Assembly: GCA_003209065.1 (NCBI GenBank)
Contig: QCSX01000010.1
Span: forward strand, 1 to 52,138
Direction: 5' to 3'
Length of the DNA: 52,138 nt
DNA from: Prochlorococcus sp. AG-670-N10
Lineage (GTDB): Bacteria > Cyanobacteriota > Cyanobacteriia > PCC-6307 > Cyanobiaceae
The first letter of the stretch is position 1. Each line of letters begins with the position of its first letter. Below the pieces are notes generated by a model. The model did no database searches and had not been told where the DNA came from. It saw nothing but the letters and a program-made list of their open reading frames with translations. This document shows positions 8,882 to 18,188 of this stretch, piece by piece. The translations under genes and the position numbers were made by a program.

Positions 8882-10411
8882 ATGAAAGATAAAAAAATTA
8901 GCAAATCAATTAAAATGCAAATCCAAAAAATACCTACTGGAATAGAAGGGTTTGATGATGTTTGTAGAGGGGGCTTACCTGCTGCTAGAAGTACTCTTGT
9001 CAGTGGAACATCTGGAACTGGCAAAACAGTTTTTTCTTTACAATATTTACATCATGGGATTTGTAACTTTGATGAGCCAGGAATTTTTATTACTTTTGAA
9101 GAATCACCTCTGGATATAATTAGAAATGCAGCTAGCTTTGGTTGGGATTTACAAAAATTAATTGATCAAAATAAACTTTTTATTTTGGACGCTTCGCCAG
9201 ATCCTGACGGTCAAGATGTTGCTGGCAATTTTGATCTTTCAGGTTTGATTGAAAGGATTAGTTATGCGATTAGAAAATATAAAGCTAAGAGAGTCGCGAT
9301 AGACTCGATAACCGCTGTTTTTCAACAATATGATGCTATATATGTTGTTAGAAGAGAGATTTTTAGACTTATTGCAAGATTAAAAGAAATAGGAGTTACC
9401 ACAGTAATGACCACAGAAAGGGTGGACGATTATGGCCCAATAGCTCGTTATGGAGTTGAGGAATTTGTCTCTGATAATGTCGTACTACTTAGGAATGTTC
9501 TTGAGGCAGAAAAAAGAAGAAGGACTTTAGAAGTTTTAAAGTTGAGAGGTACCGTACATATGAAAGGAGAATTTCCTTTCACAATGGGAGATGATGGAAT
9601 AGTTGTTTTTGCCTTAGGGGCGATGCGATTAACTCAAAGATCCTCAAATATAAGAATAAGCTCAGGAGTTCAAGATCTTGATGAAATGTGTGGGGGTGGT
9701 TATTTTCAGGATTCAATAATTCTGGCAACTGGTGCGACTGGTACCGGTAAAACTATGCTTGTATCAAAGTTCATTGAAGATGCATATAATAATAATGAAA
9801 GAGCAATATTATTTGCTTATGAAGAATCTAGGGCTCAACTAAATAGAAATGCTACGAGTTGGGGAATAGATTTTGAAAAGATGGAAAATGATGGATTATT
9901 AAAAATTATTTGCGCTTACCCTGAATCAACTGGTTTAGAAGATCACTTACAAATTATAAAAACTCAAATAAATGATTTTAAACCAAAGAGATTGGCAATT
10001 GACTCTCTCTCGGCATTAGCCAGAGGTGTAAGTTTGAATGCATTTAGACAATTTGTAATTGGAGTAACTGGTTATTCAAAACAAGAAGAGATAGCAGGTT
10101 TCTTCACAAATACTGCTGAAGAATTTATGGGAAGTCATTCGATTACCGATTCTCATATTTCAACTATCACAGATACTATATTGCTATTGCAATACGTTGA
10201 AATTAAAGGGGAGATGGCTAGAGCTATTAATGTTTTTAAAATGAGAGGCTCATGGCATGATAAAAGGATAAGAGAATACATGATTACTGGTAAAGGCCCT
10301 GAAATAAAAGATTCATTTTCTAATTTTGAACAAATATTTAGCGGTGCACCTCATAGAGTAATTTCAGATCAGAATATGCAAAACGTTTTTAAAGGGATTG
10401 AAAAAAATTAG
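8882..10411 (+). CDS. kaiC: Clock ATPase/autokinase KaiC
   Basis: The central clock protein, a hexameric double-RecA ATPase that phosphorylates itself. The CI Walker A motif is at residues 42-49 (GTSGTGKT), with the catalytic Glu pair at 73-74. The CII Walker A motif is at 284-291 (GATGTGKT), with Glu pair 314-315. The phosphorylation sites are retained: Ser427-Thr428 in DSHISTITD. The C-terminal tail (after about 480) is present but shorter and more divergent than in Synechococcus, where it is the KaiA-binding peptide. Length is 509 against 519. It is convergent with nblS, 14 bases apart. Confidence 0.98.
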   Translation: MKDKKISKSIKMQIQKIPTGIEGFDDVCRGGLPAARSTLVSGTSGTGKTVFSLQYLHHGICNFDEPGIFITFEESPLDIIRNAASFGWDLQKLIDQNKLFILDASPDPDGQDVAGNFDLSGLIERISYAIRKYKAKRVAIDSITAVFQQYDAIYVVRREIFRLIARLKEIGVTTVMTTERVDDYGPIARYGVEEFVSDNVVLLRNVLEAEKRRRTLEVLKLRGTVHMKGEFPFTMGDDGIVVFALGAMRLTQRSSNIRISSGVQDLDEMCGGGYFQDSIILATGATGTGKTMLVSKFIEDAYNNNERAILFAYEESRAQLNRNATSWGIDFEKMENDGLLKIICAYPESTGLEDHLQIIKTQINDFKPKRLAIDSLSALARGVSLNAFRQFVIGVTGYSKQEEIAGFFTNTAEEFMGSHSITDSHISTITDTILLLQYVEIKGEMARAINVFKMRGSWHDKRIREYMITGKGPEIKDSFSNFEQIFSGAPHRVISDQNMQNVFKGIEKN

Positions 10412-10425
10412 ATTATTTCGTTTAT

Positions 10426-12474
10426 TTAAGAATTGGAAAAATTTTCTACGTTACTAATTGTTTGAGCGAGCAATTCATCTTTGTCAGATTGTTCTAAGGG
10501 TAAATCAAACCAAAAGGTTGTGCCGATGCCTAGTTCACTAGCCATTCGAATTTCACCACCATGTTTCTCGATTATCCCTCTGACAATTGATAAGCCTAAT
10601 CCTGTTCCTTGTTCTGTATGAACGGCATTCTCAACTCTATAAAAACGATCAAATATTTTCTCTTGATCGGGCTGAGATATACCAGAACCTGTATCAGCAA
10701 TCTCAATTCTTACTTTGGGTAAAGGTGAAATTAATTCACACTGAGGAGCTTCATTATTGTTAGGAGGAAAGGCTGGACATGAATCAGGCCAAGTATAAGC
10801 TCTAATTTTAAGAGTGCTGTTTTTAGGACTGAACTTTAAACCGTTACCCAATAAATTGTCAAAAACTTGTAAAAGTAAGTCAAAATTTCCAAGAATTGAT
10901 GGGATGTTTTCCTCTATGTCATGCGCTAAGGAAACATTCTTTTCAGTAGCATTAAGTCTATAATTTCTAAGTGTTTGTTCTATAGCTGGCTTAATTTCCA
11001 TGGGCTCTAATTGAATTATTTTACCTGATTCCAATCTTGATAAATCAAGTACATCATTAACTAGTCTGGTTAATCTATCAGTTTCTGAATTGGCAATACC
11101 CAAAAATTCAAGTTGCTCCTCATTAGAAAGTTGATCTTTTAAATCATATAAAGTCTCTACATAACTTTTTATATTAAATAGTGGAGTTCTTAGTTCATGA
11201 GAAACATTACTTATAAATCTATTTTGAGCTGCATTGAGCTCAACTTCCCTAGTTAAATCCTGAATAGTTACCGCTATTCCTTTTAGTTCAACTTTATTTG
11301 TATCTAAAACAGATTGTAAAACAATTCTTAGAGTCCTTGGAGGTTCTCCTAAGCTGCACCTTAAATCGTCACTTTCTTTTTCTCTATTCAGAATTGATTC
11401 TATATTCGTGTGTAAGTCATTAGACAAAATTTCAGGAATTTCATTCAAAAGATATTTACCTTCTAAAAATCTTCCTTCCCAACGGAATAGTCTTTTTGCT
11501 GTGGGATTGGTAAGAACAATTTTGCCTTTAGAGTCCAACAATATTGCTCCATCAGCCATAGTGGCTATAAGTGACTGTTGTTTTATTTGAGCCGCTTTAA
11601 GTTCTTCAACATTTGCTTCATCATAATTCTCTAGTTGAGAAGCCATTCTGTTAAAACCAGTTAGTAATTCGCCTAGATCCCCAGTCATAGGCAAAGAGAT
11701 CCTGGATTTGAAATTACCTTTTGAAATTTCTCTAACACCCCTTACTAATTCTCTTACTGGTCTAGTAATAGTTAAAGCATTAAAGACTGCTCCAAGTATC
11801 ACTAAAACCCAGATAGAAATGAAAACTGCTATTGTAACTTCCCTTGTTAGAGCTGCACTAGCTAATGCTTTTTTATTAGGTGTAACTCCTAAAGCTAATG
11901 TTCCAAGATATTTGCCTTTCCATAACATAGGAACAAATACATCTGTAACTTGTCCCTGGGGAGTGGAATGCTGTCTCACTAATGGGAATTGGGGTCTTTT
12001 CTTTAATTCTTTTGGTAACTTTAATTTCCTTGTTAATTGAAATTGATTATCTGAACTTGTAGGAGTAGCACTAATTGGAATACCAAGTTGAACAATATCA
12101 TCAGCATCAGTAAAAAATATATAACGTAAATTTCTACTCGATCTCCAAAACTTTTCTGCAACATTTGATATTTCTTTCTTTTGATTATTAGCCACTAGCT
12201 CTGTCACATTTCCTGATAATAAAAGGCCTAGATCTCTTGCATACCTTGTATCGTTCATTCCTGCATCTCTTTGAATACTATTAAGAGAAAAGAAAGTTAT
12301 ACCAGTCATTAATAGGCTTACAACAAGAGTAGCTATTGCTAATAATTTTGTTCTTAAGCTAAAACCGCTCCACCAATTTAAGACTTTATTTGACAAAGAT
12401 TCAGTATTATTATCAGCAATAGTTTGGTTTGAAGTATTAAGCTCTATTTTATTAGACTCATTGCTATTTATCAT
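10426..12474 (-). CDS. nblS: Membrane sensor histidine kinase NblS (Hik33/DspA)
   Basis: Controls high-light and nutrient-stress genes, including hli genes, with an RpaB-type regulator. The 682 residues contain a transmembrane helix at about 42-64, an extracytoplasmic sensor of about 145 residues, and a second helix at about 212-236. These are followed by a HAMP domain (about 237-290), a PAS domain (about 300-410), and HisKA with phospho-acceptor His426 in FISNVSHELRTPL. The HATPase has an N-box (DNLLGNGLKFSP) and ADTGSGI. The start codon directly follows the purD stop (12474/12475), so the two are probably co-transcribed. Confidence 0.93.
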   Translation of the reverse strand: MINSNESNKIELNTSNQTIADNNTESLSNKVLNWWSGFSLRTKLLAIATLVVSLLMTGITFFSLNSIQRDAGMNDTRYARDLGLLLSGNVTELVANNQKKEISNVAEKFWRSSRNLRYIFFTDADDIVQLGIPISATPTSSDNQFQLTRKLKLPKELKKRPQFPLVRQHSTPQGQVTDVFVPMLWKGKYLGTLALGVTPNKKALASAALTREVTIAVFISIWVLVILGAVFNALTITRPVRELVRGVREISKGNFKSRISLPMTGDLGELLTGFNRMASQLENYDEANVEELKAAQIKQQSLIATMADGAILLDSKGKIVLTNPTAKRLFRWEGRFLEGKYLLNEIPEILSNDLHTNIESILNREKESDDLRCSLGEPPRTLRIVLQSVLDTNKVELKGIAVTIQDLTREVELNAAQNRFISNVSHELRTPLFNIKSYVETLYDLKDQLSNEEQLEFLGIANSETDRLTRLVNDVLDLSRLESGKIIQLEPMEIKPAIEQTLRNYRLNATEKNVSLAHDIEENIPSILGNFDLLLQVFDNLLGNGLKFSPKNSTLKIRAYTWPDSCPAFPPNNNEAPQCELISPLPKVRIEIADTGSGISQPDQEKIFDRFYRVENAVHTEQGTGLGLSIVRGIIEKHGGEIRMASELGIGTTFWFDLPLEQSDKDELLAQTISNVENFSNS

Positions 12475-13812
12475 TTAATTAATCCTATTATTTAGAGTTT
12501 TTATTCTGACTTGATGACCAATATCTTTTCTATAATAAATTCCTTCAAAACTTATTTTCTTCAAATTTTTATAAGCTTTCTCAAAAACTTTGTCAAAATC
12601 TTTGGCTTGACAAACAATACTTAGTACCCTTCCTCCATCGGTTATTACTTTACCGTTAGAATTTAGATTTGTTCCAGAATCAAAAATTTGACAATCTTCA
12701 AAATCTATATTTCCAAAATTTATAGGAAAACCCACTTCGTAATTGATGGGATAACCTTTTGAAGCTGCGATTACACAACCACTCAATTTATCTGTTATAT
12801 CAATTGTTTCATTACCTGTTAGTGTCCCCAATGCACACTTTTGTAGAAGTATGACAAAATCTTTATCCATTAAAGGCATTATTGTTTGACATTCAGGATC
12901 TCCAAACCTACAGTTATATTCTATAACTTTTGGTCCATATTTTGTGATCATTAGTCCAAAATACAAAACCCCTTTATAATCAATATTCTTTGTCAACAAT
13001 GCATCTATTGTTGGCTCAATTATTTCCCTTTTTATTATTTTAAGATTATTTTCCGTAATCAGTGGACTAGGAGCATAAGCTCCCATGCCTCCCGTATTAG
13101 GTCCTTTATCATTCTCATTAAGTCTCTTGTGATCTTGAGCGGCAGGAAGTAAAACGTATTTCTTTCCATCGCAAATAGCAAAAACTGAAACTTCTGGACC
13201 CTCAATTTTTTCTTCCAAAACAACTATTTCACCAGCAGTTCCAAATTTACCTTCAAATATTTCTTCAGTAGCTTTTAAAGATGCTTCTTTTGATTCAGGT
13301 ATGAAAACTCCTTTCCCTGAAGCTAATCCGTCAGCTTTTACTACTAATGGATTAGGGGATGCAAAAATAATCTCTTTTGCTTCTTTTAATGATTTAACTT
13401 TCCAAAAATTTGCAGTAGGAATTTTTGCTCCTTTCATGAATTCCTTCGCCCAAGATTTACTAGATTCTAACTTTGCACCATCCGAACCAGGACCAAAGAC
13501 ATCAAAGTTATTGTCTCGAAGAATATCGCCTAATCCCTCTGCTAAAGGATTCTCTGGTCCTATTACCACTAAATCAATATTTAGAAATCTTAGTTTTTTA
13601 ATTAATTCTTTAATATTATGTAAATTTAAACTTATTCTCTCAGATTTATTTATTTTTTTTGAGCCAGCATTTCCTGGAAGTAGATAAATTTTTTTGATTA
13701 ATTCGTTTTTTTGAATTGCCCATGCCAATGAATTTTCTCGACCGCCATTCCCAATTATTAAAATATTTTCTAATTTATTAGAACTTTTAGAATTGTTTGA
13801 ATTAATGCTCAT
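12475..13812 (-). CDS. purD: Phosphoribosylamine-glycine ligase
   Basis: Second step of purine synthesis, an ATP-grasp ligase joining glycine to phosphoribosylamine. The N-terminal domain has the nucleotide-like motif ILIIGNGGRENSLAWAI. The ATP-grasp core contains VVKADGLASGKGVFIP and the signature RFGDPECQ, which is diagnostic. The length of 445 is normal. The N-terminus carries about 15 Ser/Asn-rich residues before the conserved region. It is divergent from purC, sharing a 139-base intergenic region that may coordinate both purine genes. Confidence 0.96.
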   Translation of the reverse strand: MSINSNNSKSSNKLENILIIGNGGRENSLAWAIQKNELIKKIYLLPGNAGSKKINKSERISLNLHNIKELIKKLRFLNIDLVVIGPENPLAEGLGDILRDNNFDVFGPGSDGAKLESSKSWAKEFMKGAKIPTANFWKVKSLKEAKEIIFASPNPLVVKADGLASGKGVFIPESKEASLKATEEIFEGKFGTAGEIVVLEEKIEGPEVSVFAICDGKKYVLLPAAQDHKRLNENDKGPNTGGMGAYAPSPLITENNLKIIKREIIEPTIDALLTKNIDYKGVLYFGLMITKYGPKVIEYNCRFGDPECQTIMPLMDKDFVILLQKCALGTLTGNETIDITDKLSGCVIAASKGYPINYEVGFPINFGNIDFEDCQIFDSGTNLNSNGKVITDGGRVLSIVCQAKDFDKVFEKAYKNLKKISFEGIYYRKDIGHQVRIKTLNNRIN

Positions 13813-13951
13813 GAATTAGTTTATTAAACATTTTAATGTTTGTAATAAAAATCAGCTAAAATCTAATTGTATAAATAAATCTATTAAACATTTCTATTGC
13901 TAGCAAATACTTTAATTATATTCTATTTCTAGACTTCAAAGGATTTTTTTC

Positions 13952-14680
13952 ATGAATAGTAAATTTGAGTTAATTTATGAAGGGAAAGCAAAAAAGATAT
14001 TTGCTCATGAAGATTCAGATAAAGTAATTATTGAATTCAAAGATGATGCCACCGCTTTTAATGCAATAAAGAAAGCTAAGTTTGAGGGTAAAGGGGAATT
14101 AAATTGCCTTATAAGTTCAAAAATATTTGAGTTTCTTATAAAAAATAATATACCCACACATTATCTTGAGCGCAAAAATGATAATTTAATGATTGCTCAA
14201 AAAATAAGAATTATTCCCCTCGAAATTGTTCTAAGAAATATTGCCTATGGTTCTCTTTGTAAACAGACTCCAGTTAAACCTGGATCAGTTTTAGAGAGCC
14301 CTTTGATTGATATTTATCTTAAAAATGATAATCTCAACGACCCTCTCCTTACAAAAGATAGAATTAATTTATTAAAAATAATCGATGATAAAGATTTAGA
14401 ATTTATTTGTAAAATGACATTGAGAATTAATAAACTCCTCAAAACATTTTTCTATAATATCAATATCGAACTTGTAGATTTTAAATTAGAATTTGGTTAT
14501 AACTCAAATGGACAAATCATTTTAGGTGATGAAATTAGTCCTGATAATTGTCGATTATGGGATCTGAATCAAAAAAATGGTACAATAGTAAGCTTAGATA
14601 AAGATAGATTTAGAAATGATTTAGGAGGCTTTATTGAAGCTTATAGTGAAATTAATAAAAGAATAAACAATTTCATTTAA
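13952..14680 (+). CDS. purC: SAICAR synthetase
   Basis: Phosphoribosylaminoimidazole-succinocarboxamide synthase joins aspartate to CAIR in purine synthesis. The 242-residue protein has the opening YEGKAKKIF, the PLEIVLRNIAYGSL segment and the ATP/substrate signature around LVDFKLEFG. The active segment GDEISPDNCRLWD is near residue 195. It is divergently oriented to purD, so the two purine genes share an upstream region. The start is the ATG at 13952. Confidence 0.97.
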   Translation: MNSKFELIYEGKAKKIFAHEDSDKVIIEFKDDATAFNAIKKAKFEGKGELNCLISSKIFEFLIKNNIPTHYLERKNDNLMIAQKIRIIPLEIVLRNIAYGSLCKQTPVKPGSVLESPLIDIYLKNDNLNDPLLTKDRINLLKIIDDKDLEFICKMTLRINKLLKTFFYNINIELVDFKLEFGYNSNGQIILGDEISPDNCRLWDLNQKNGTIVSLDKDRFRNDLGGFIEAYSEINKRINNFI

Positions 14681-14722
14681 TTCCAAGCACGATTCTATTT
14701 ATTTATTTTAATTAAAAATACT

Positions 14723-16870
14723 ATGCGAAATAATCTTTCAAAATATACAAAAGCTTTAACAAGCATGGCTTGTTTCTCTTTGATTTTTATTTCAAATAAT
14801 TCTGAATTAGCAGCAAAGTATTTACCTCATAAAAAAGAAGTCCGTAACAATAATAAAGTCAATCCTCAAAATACAAATAAATACTTAAATAATCCAATAT
14901 CAACGTTCGACTTTGTGAAAAAAAATAATAATGTTTTAATTGTAGATAATGGTGAAAAGAATTCCGAAGAGAATGTACTCATTTCAGAAATAATTATTGA
15001 AGGATGGGAGAATCATCCTGAAGGGAGAAAGTTAGAATTAGCTGCTTATGATTCTATGACAATTAAGCCTGGAAGCGTTATTAATAATCGAATTTTAAAG
15101 AACGATTTAAATTCAATTTATGCCACCGGATGGTTCTCAGGTGTAAAGATTAAATCCCAAGATAGCCCGTTAGGAGTAAGGATAATAGTAAGTGTTGTGC
15201 CAAATCCAATCTTAAAAAAAGTTGAAATTAATCCAAAAAATTTAATTATTCCTAATGCAATTGTTGATGATATTTTTACTAATTATTATGGAACTACTCT
15301 AAATTTAAATGAATTTCAAAATAGAATAAAATTAATTAAAAAGTGGTATGAAGATAAGGGTTATTCCCTATCGAGAATAAACGGTCCTGAAAGAATCTCT
15401 GGTGAAGGAGTTGTCAGTTTAAATGTAGATGAAGGGATAGTTTCCGATATTGAATTAAGGTTTTTAGATTCAGATGGAGAAGCTATTGTTGATGGTAAAC
15501 CTAGGAAAGGAAAAACAAAGGATTGGGTGATAAAGAGAGAGTTGAAAACAATCCCCGGTTCAATATTTAACAGGCAAATATTAGAAGCAGATATAAAAAG
15601 ACTTTATGCCACATCATTGTTTGATGATGTTAAGGTATCCCTTGGACCAGATAACAAAAATCCTGGACAAGTCATAATCATCTTGGATCTTAGTGAGCAA
15701 AGAACAGGATCCTTAACAGGTGGTATTGGATACAGTAATGGTTCCGGGATCTTTGCACAAATTGGGCTCCAAGAAACTAATGCTTTTGGAAGGGCTTGGT
15801 CAACGAGTATAAATCTTAATTTTGGAGAATACTCAACAACTTATAACTTCTCCTTGAACGACCCTTGGATTAAAGGAGATAAGCATAAGACTTCTTTTAG
15901 AACAAATGTTTTTCTAAGTCGAGACTATCCTCAAGAATTTAAAAGTGAAAGTAATGGAAGAATATATGCTGTTGACGATAAAACAACAGCTAGTACTGAT
16001 ACTTTGTCATCGATAGTTTTGGAAAAAACAGGAGGAGGATTCTCATTCTCTAGGCCTCTGAACGGAGGAGATCCTTTTAAAGAAACTAAATGGAAAGTTC
16101 TTGCAGGGATGAATTTAAAAAAAGTAAAAATGATCGATAGTAGTGGGAATAAAAAACCTTATGGAGATAGAACTCCAACGACTGGAAATATAAATGAAAT
16201 TATTTGTATTGGTTACACCCCTGAAGATGGTTCATGCCCCTCGGAAAATACATTAGTAAGTTTTATTGGCTCTACCTCTTGGAATAATTTAAATAATACA
16301 ATTAATCCAACTTCCGGAAATAAATTCACCTTTGGTAGCGAACAGTTTATTTCAGTTGGGAAAAACTCTCCAACTTTTAATAGAATGAGAGCCACATATG
16401 CATTTTTTATCCCAACAAAATTGATAAATCTTACTAAAGGCTGTAAATCCAGTGATGTTGTGAATAGTGATTGTCCTCAAACTATTGGATTCGAATTTAA
16501 GACTGGAACAATTTTTGGAGATATTCCTCCTTATGAAGCCTTTTGTATTGGAGGCTCTTCCTCTGTGAGAGGTTGGGGTTCCTGTGATCTTTCTGTAAGT
16601 AAAAGTTTTCTGGAAGCAACGGCTGAATATCGCTTCCCCGTCTGGAGAATGATATCAGGATCTTTGTTCGCTGATTTTGGAAGTCATATAGGAACGCAGA
16701 ATAGAGTCCCAGGAAAACCTGGACAACTATTAGGAAAAGATGGTACTGGTTATTCTTTAGGAGGAGGTGTGGGTGTTAAAACACCAATTGGACCATTAAG
16801 ATTAGATGTGGCTAGTAAAGAATTAAGTGGTGATTGGAGATACACTCTCGGAGTTGGATGGAAATTTTAA
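14723..16870 (+). CDS. Omp85/BamA-family outer-membrane assembly protein
   Basis: Inserts beta-barrel proteins into the outer membrane and is related to chloroplast Toc75. The 715 residues start with an N-terminal signal region (hydrophobic segment ending near SELAAKY), then POTRA domains from about 85 to 330 (VLISEIIIEG, LKKVEINPKN, VSDIELRFL). The C-terminal beta-barrel begins near GSLTGGIGYSNGSGIF. Its conserved barrel motif is GGSSSVRGW, and the protein ends in an aromatic (VGWKF), as barrel proteins do. The lpxC start (GTG) follows its stop codon directly, tying barrel assembly to lipid A synthesis. The four Cys residues in loop regions are notable. Confidence 0.93.
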   Translation: MRNNLSKYTKALTSMACFSLIFISNNSELAAKYLPHKKEVRNNNKVNPQNTNKYLNNPISTFDFVKKNNNVLIVDNGEKNSEENVLISEIIIEGWENHPEGRKLELAAYDSMTIKPGSVINNRILKNDLNSIYATGWFSGVKIKSQDSPLGVRIIVSVVPNPILKKVEINPKNLIIPNAIVDDIFTNYYGTTLNLNEFQNRIKLIKKWYEDKGYSLSRINGPERISGEGVVSLNVDEGIVSDIELRFLDSDGEAIVDGKPRKGKTKDWVIKRELKTIPGSIFNRQILEADIKRLYATSLFDDVKVSLGPDNKNPGQVIIILDLSEQRTGSLTGGIGYSNGSGIFAQIGLQETNAFGRAWSTSINLNFGEYSTTYNFSLNDPWIKGDKHKTSFRTNVFLSRDYPQEFKSESNGRIYAVDDKTTASTDTLSSIVLEKTGGGFSFSRPLNGGDPFKETKWKVLAGMNLKKVKMIDSSGNKKPYGDRTPTTGNINEIICIGYTPEDGSCPSENTLVSFIGSTSWNNLNNTINPTSGNKFTFGSEQFISVGKNSPTFNRMRATYAFFIPTKLINLTKGCKSSDVVNSDCPQTIGFEFKTGTIFGDIPPYEAFCIGGSSSVRGWGSCDLSVSKSFLEATAEYRFPVWRMISGSLFADFGSHIGTQNRVPGKPGQLLGKDGTGYSLGGGVGVKTPIGPLRLDVASKELSGDWRYTLGVGWKF

Positions 16871-17707
16871 GTGTTTTCGTGGCCTCCTAATTATGATTTC
16901 TGTTACACTCTCTCTGGTGTTATTGCTAAAGAGGGAATAGGACTTCACAGTGGAGAAAAGACAAGAGTTAAAATCTCACCGTATGAGAAAGAGGGATTTT
17001 ATGTTTCATTCGCAGATAAACCTGATGATATTTTTAAGTTGGATCAAAATTTAATTGGTAGTACTATGTTATGCACTGCAGTTAAATTTGCAGGAAGAAA
17101 TTTATATACTATAGAACACTTGTTAGCATCATTAGCAGGCTGTGGATTAAGTTATATACATATTGAAGTTGATGGTAGGGAAATACCACTACTAGATGGA
17201 TCGGCAATTCAATGGGTTAAAGCGTTTGAAGAAGTTGGAATTAAAAAAGTTCCTAAACCAACTAACTTTGTACGAGAAATTAATAAATCAGTCATTTTTA
17301 ACAAAAACAGCTCTGTTATCGCTTTAACTCCATCTAATAAAATAACAATTATTTCAACAATAAATTTTTCGTATAAAGCAATTGGAACTCAAACTTACGT
17401 AATAGATTTGAATCCTAAATGTTTTGTTGAAAATATTGCTCCCGCAAGGACATTTGGTTTTAAGGACCAATTTCAAGAATTAAGTGAATTGGGATTAATA
17501 AAAGGGGGAAGTTTAGAAAATGCCCTTGTGTGTGATGGTGATAAATGGGTTAATCCACCATTAAGATTTAGTAATGAACCTATAAGACATAAAATTTTAG
17601 ACCTTATTGGGGACTTGGCTTTGGTAGGGTTACCTAAGGCACAAATTTTAGTCTATAAAGGATCACATTCTTTAAATGCTTTATTGGCCTCATCACTAAA
17701 AAATTAA
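16871..17707 (+). CDS. lpxC: UDP-3-O-acyl-N-acetylglucosamine deacetylase
   Basis: A zinc enzyme for the committed step of lipid A synthesis. The start is GTG immediately after the Omp85 stop. Zinc-site residues are visible in IEHLLASLAGCG (His) and in HKILDLIGDLAL (His and Asp). GIGLHSGEKTRVKISP is the family opening and the LLDGSA motif is present. Length is 278, slightly short against the roughly 305 of E. coli, as expected for cyanobacteria. It is first of the run lpxC-fabZ-lpxA-lpxB. Confidence 0.96.
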   Translation: MFSWPPNYDFCYTLSGVIAKEGIGLHSGEKTRVKISPYEKEGFYVSFADKPDDIFKLDQNLIGSTMLCTAVKFAGRNLYTIEHLLASLAGCGLSYIHIEVDGREIPLLDGSAIQWVKAFEEVGIKKVPKPTNFVREINKSVIFNKNSSVIALTPSNKITIISTINFSYKAIGTQTYVIDLNPKCFVENIAPARTFGFKDQFQELSELGLIKGGSLENALVCDGDKWVNPPLRFSNEPIRHKILDLIGDLALVGLPKAQILVYKGSHSLNALLASSLKN

Positions 17708-17725
17708 CTTTATCTTTTTTAAGTT

Positions 17726-18184
17726 TTGGAAAAGCAATTATTGAGTGAAAATAATCAACTATCTTCTGAGGAAATACTAGGTCTTTTGCCCCATAGATTC
17801 CCTTTTGCTTTAGTAGATAGAGTTATAGAACATGTCCCAGGTCAAAAAGCTGTTGCACTTAAAAATGTAACTTTAAATGAGCCTCAATTTCAGGGTCATT
17901 TCCCAGAAAGACCTTTAATGCCTGGGGTTCTTATTGTTGAATCGATGGCTCAAGTAGGAGGAATTATTGTAACTCAAATGCCCGACCTCCCCAAAGGACT
18001 CTTTGTTTTTGCAGGGATCAACAATGTCAAATTTAGAAGACCAGTCGTCCCTGGAGATCAATTAGTAATTACCTGTGAGTTATTAGGTATAAAAAGGCAA
18101 AGATTTGGGAAGGTAAAAGGTGAAGTACATGTTAATGGGAAGTTGGTTTGCTCAGGTGAATTAATGTTTTCATTAGTTGATTAA
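17726..18184 (+). CDS. fabZ: (3R)-hydroxyacyl-ACP dehydratase
   Basis: Dehydrates 3-hydroxyacyl-ACP in fatty acid synthesis, so it competes with lipid A synthesis for the hydroxyacyl-ACP pool. The hot-dog fold carries the active-site motif [13 protein letters not shown], with the catalytic His, and [20 protein letters not shown] with the catalytic Glu. The start is TTG at 17726 (152 residues); no nearby ATG keeps the N-terminus. It is 18 bases after lpxC and slightly before lpxA, the classic lpx cluster order. Confidence 0.96.
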   Translation: MEKQLLSENNQLSSEEILGLLPHRFPFALVDRVIEHVPGQKAVALKNVTLNEPQFQGHFPERPLMPGVLIVESMAQVGGIIVTQMPDLPKGLFVFAGINNVKFRRPVVPGDQLVITCELLGIKRQRFGKVKGEVHVNGKLVCSGELMFSLVD

Positions 18185-18188
18185 TAAA

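Noticed and set aside
11708..12040. 110-codon plus-strand frame opposite nblS
   Set aside because: It lies inside the NblS sensor and HAMP coding region and shows no protein-like features of its own.
13301..13687. 128-codon plus-strand frame opposite purD
   Set aside because: It is a mirror frame over conserved PurD coding sequence with atypical composition and no family resemblance.
18177..18188. TTG start for lpxA four codons upstream
   Set aside because: It overlaps fabZ and adds only MINK; the ATG at 18189 gives the conserved LpxA start.
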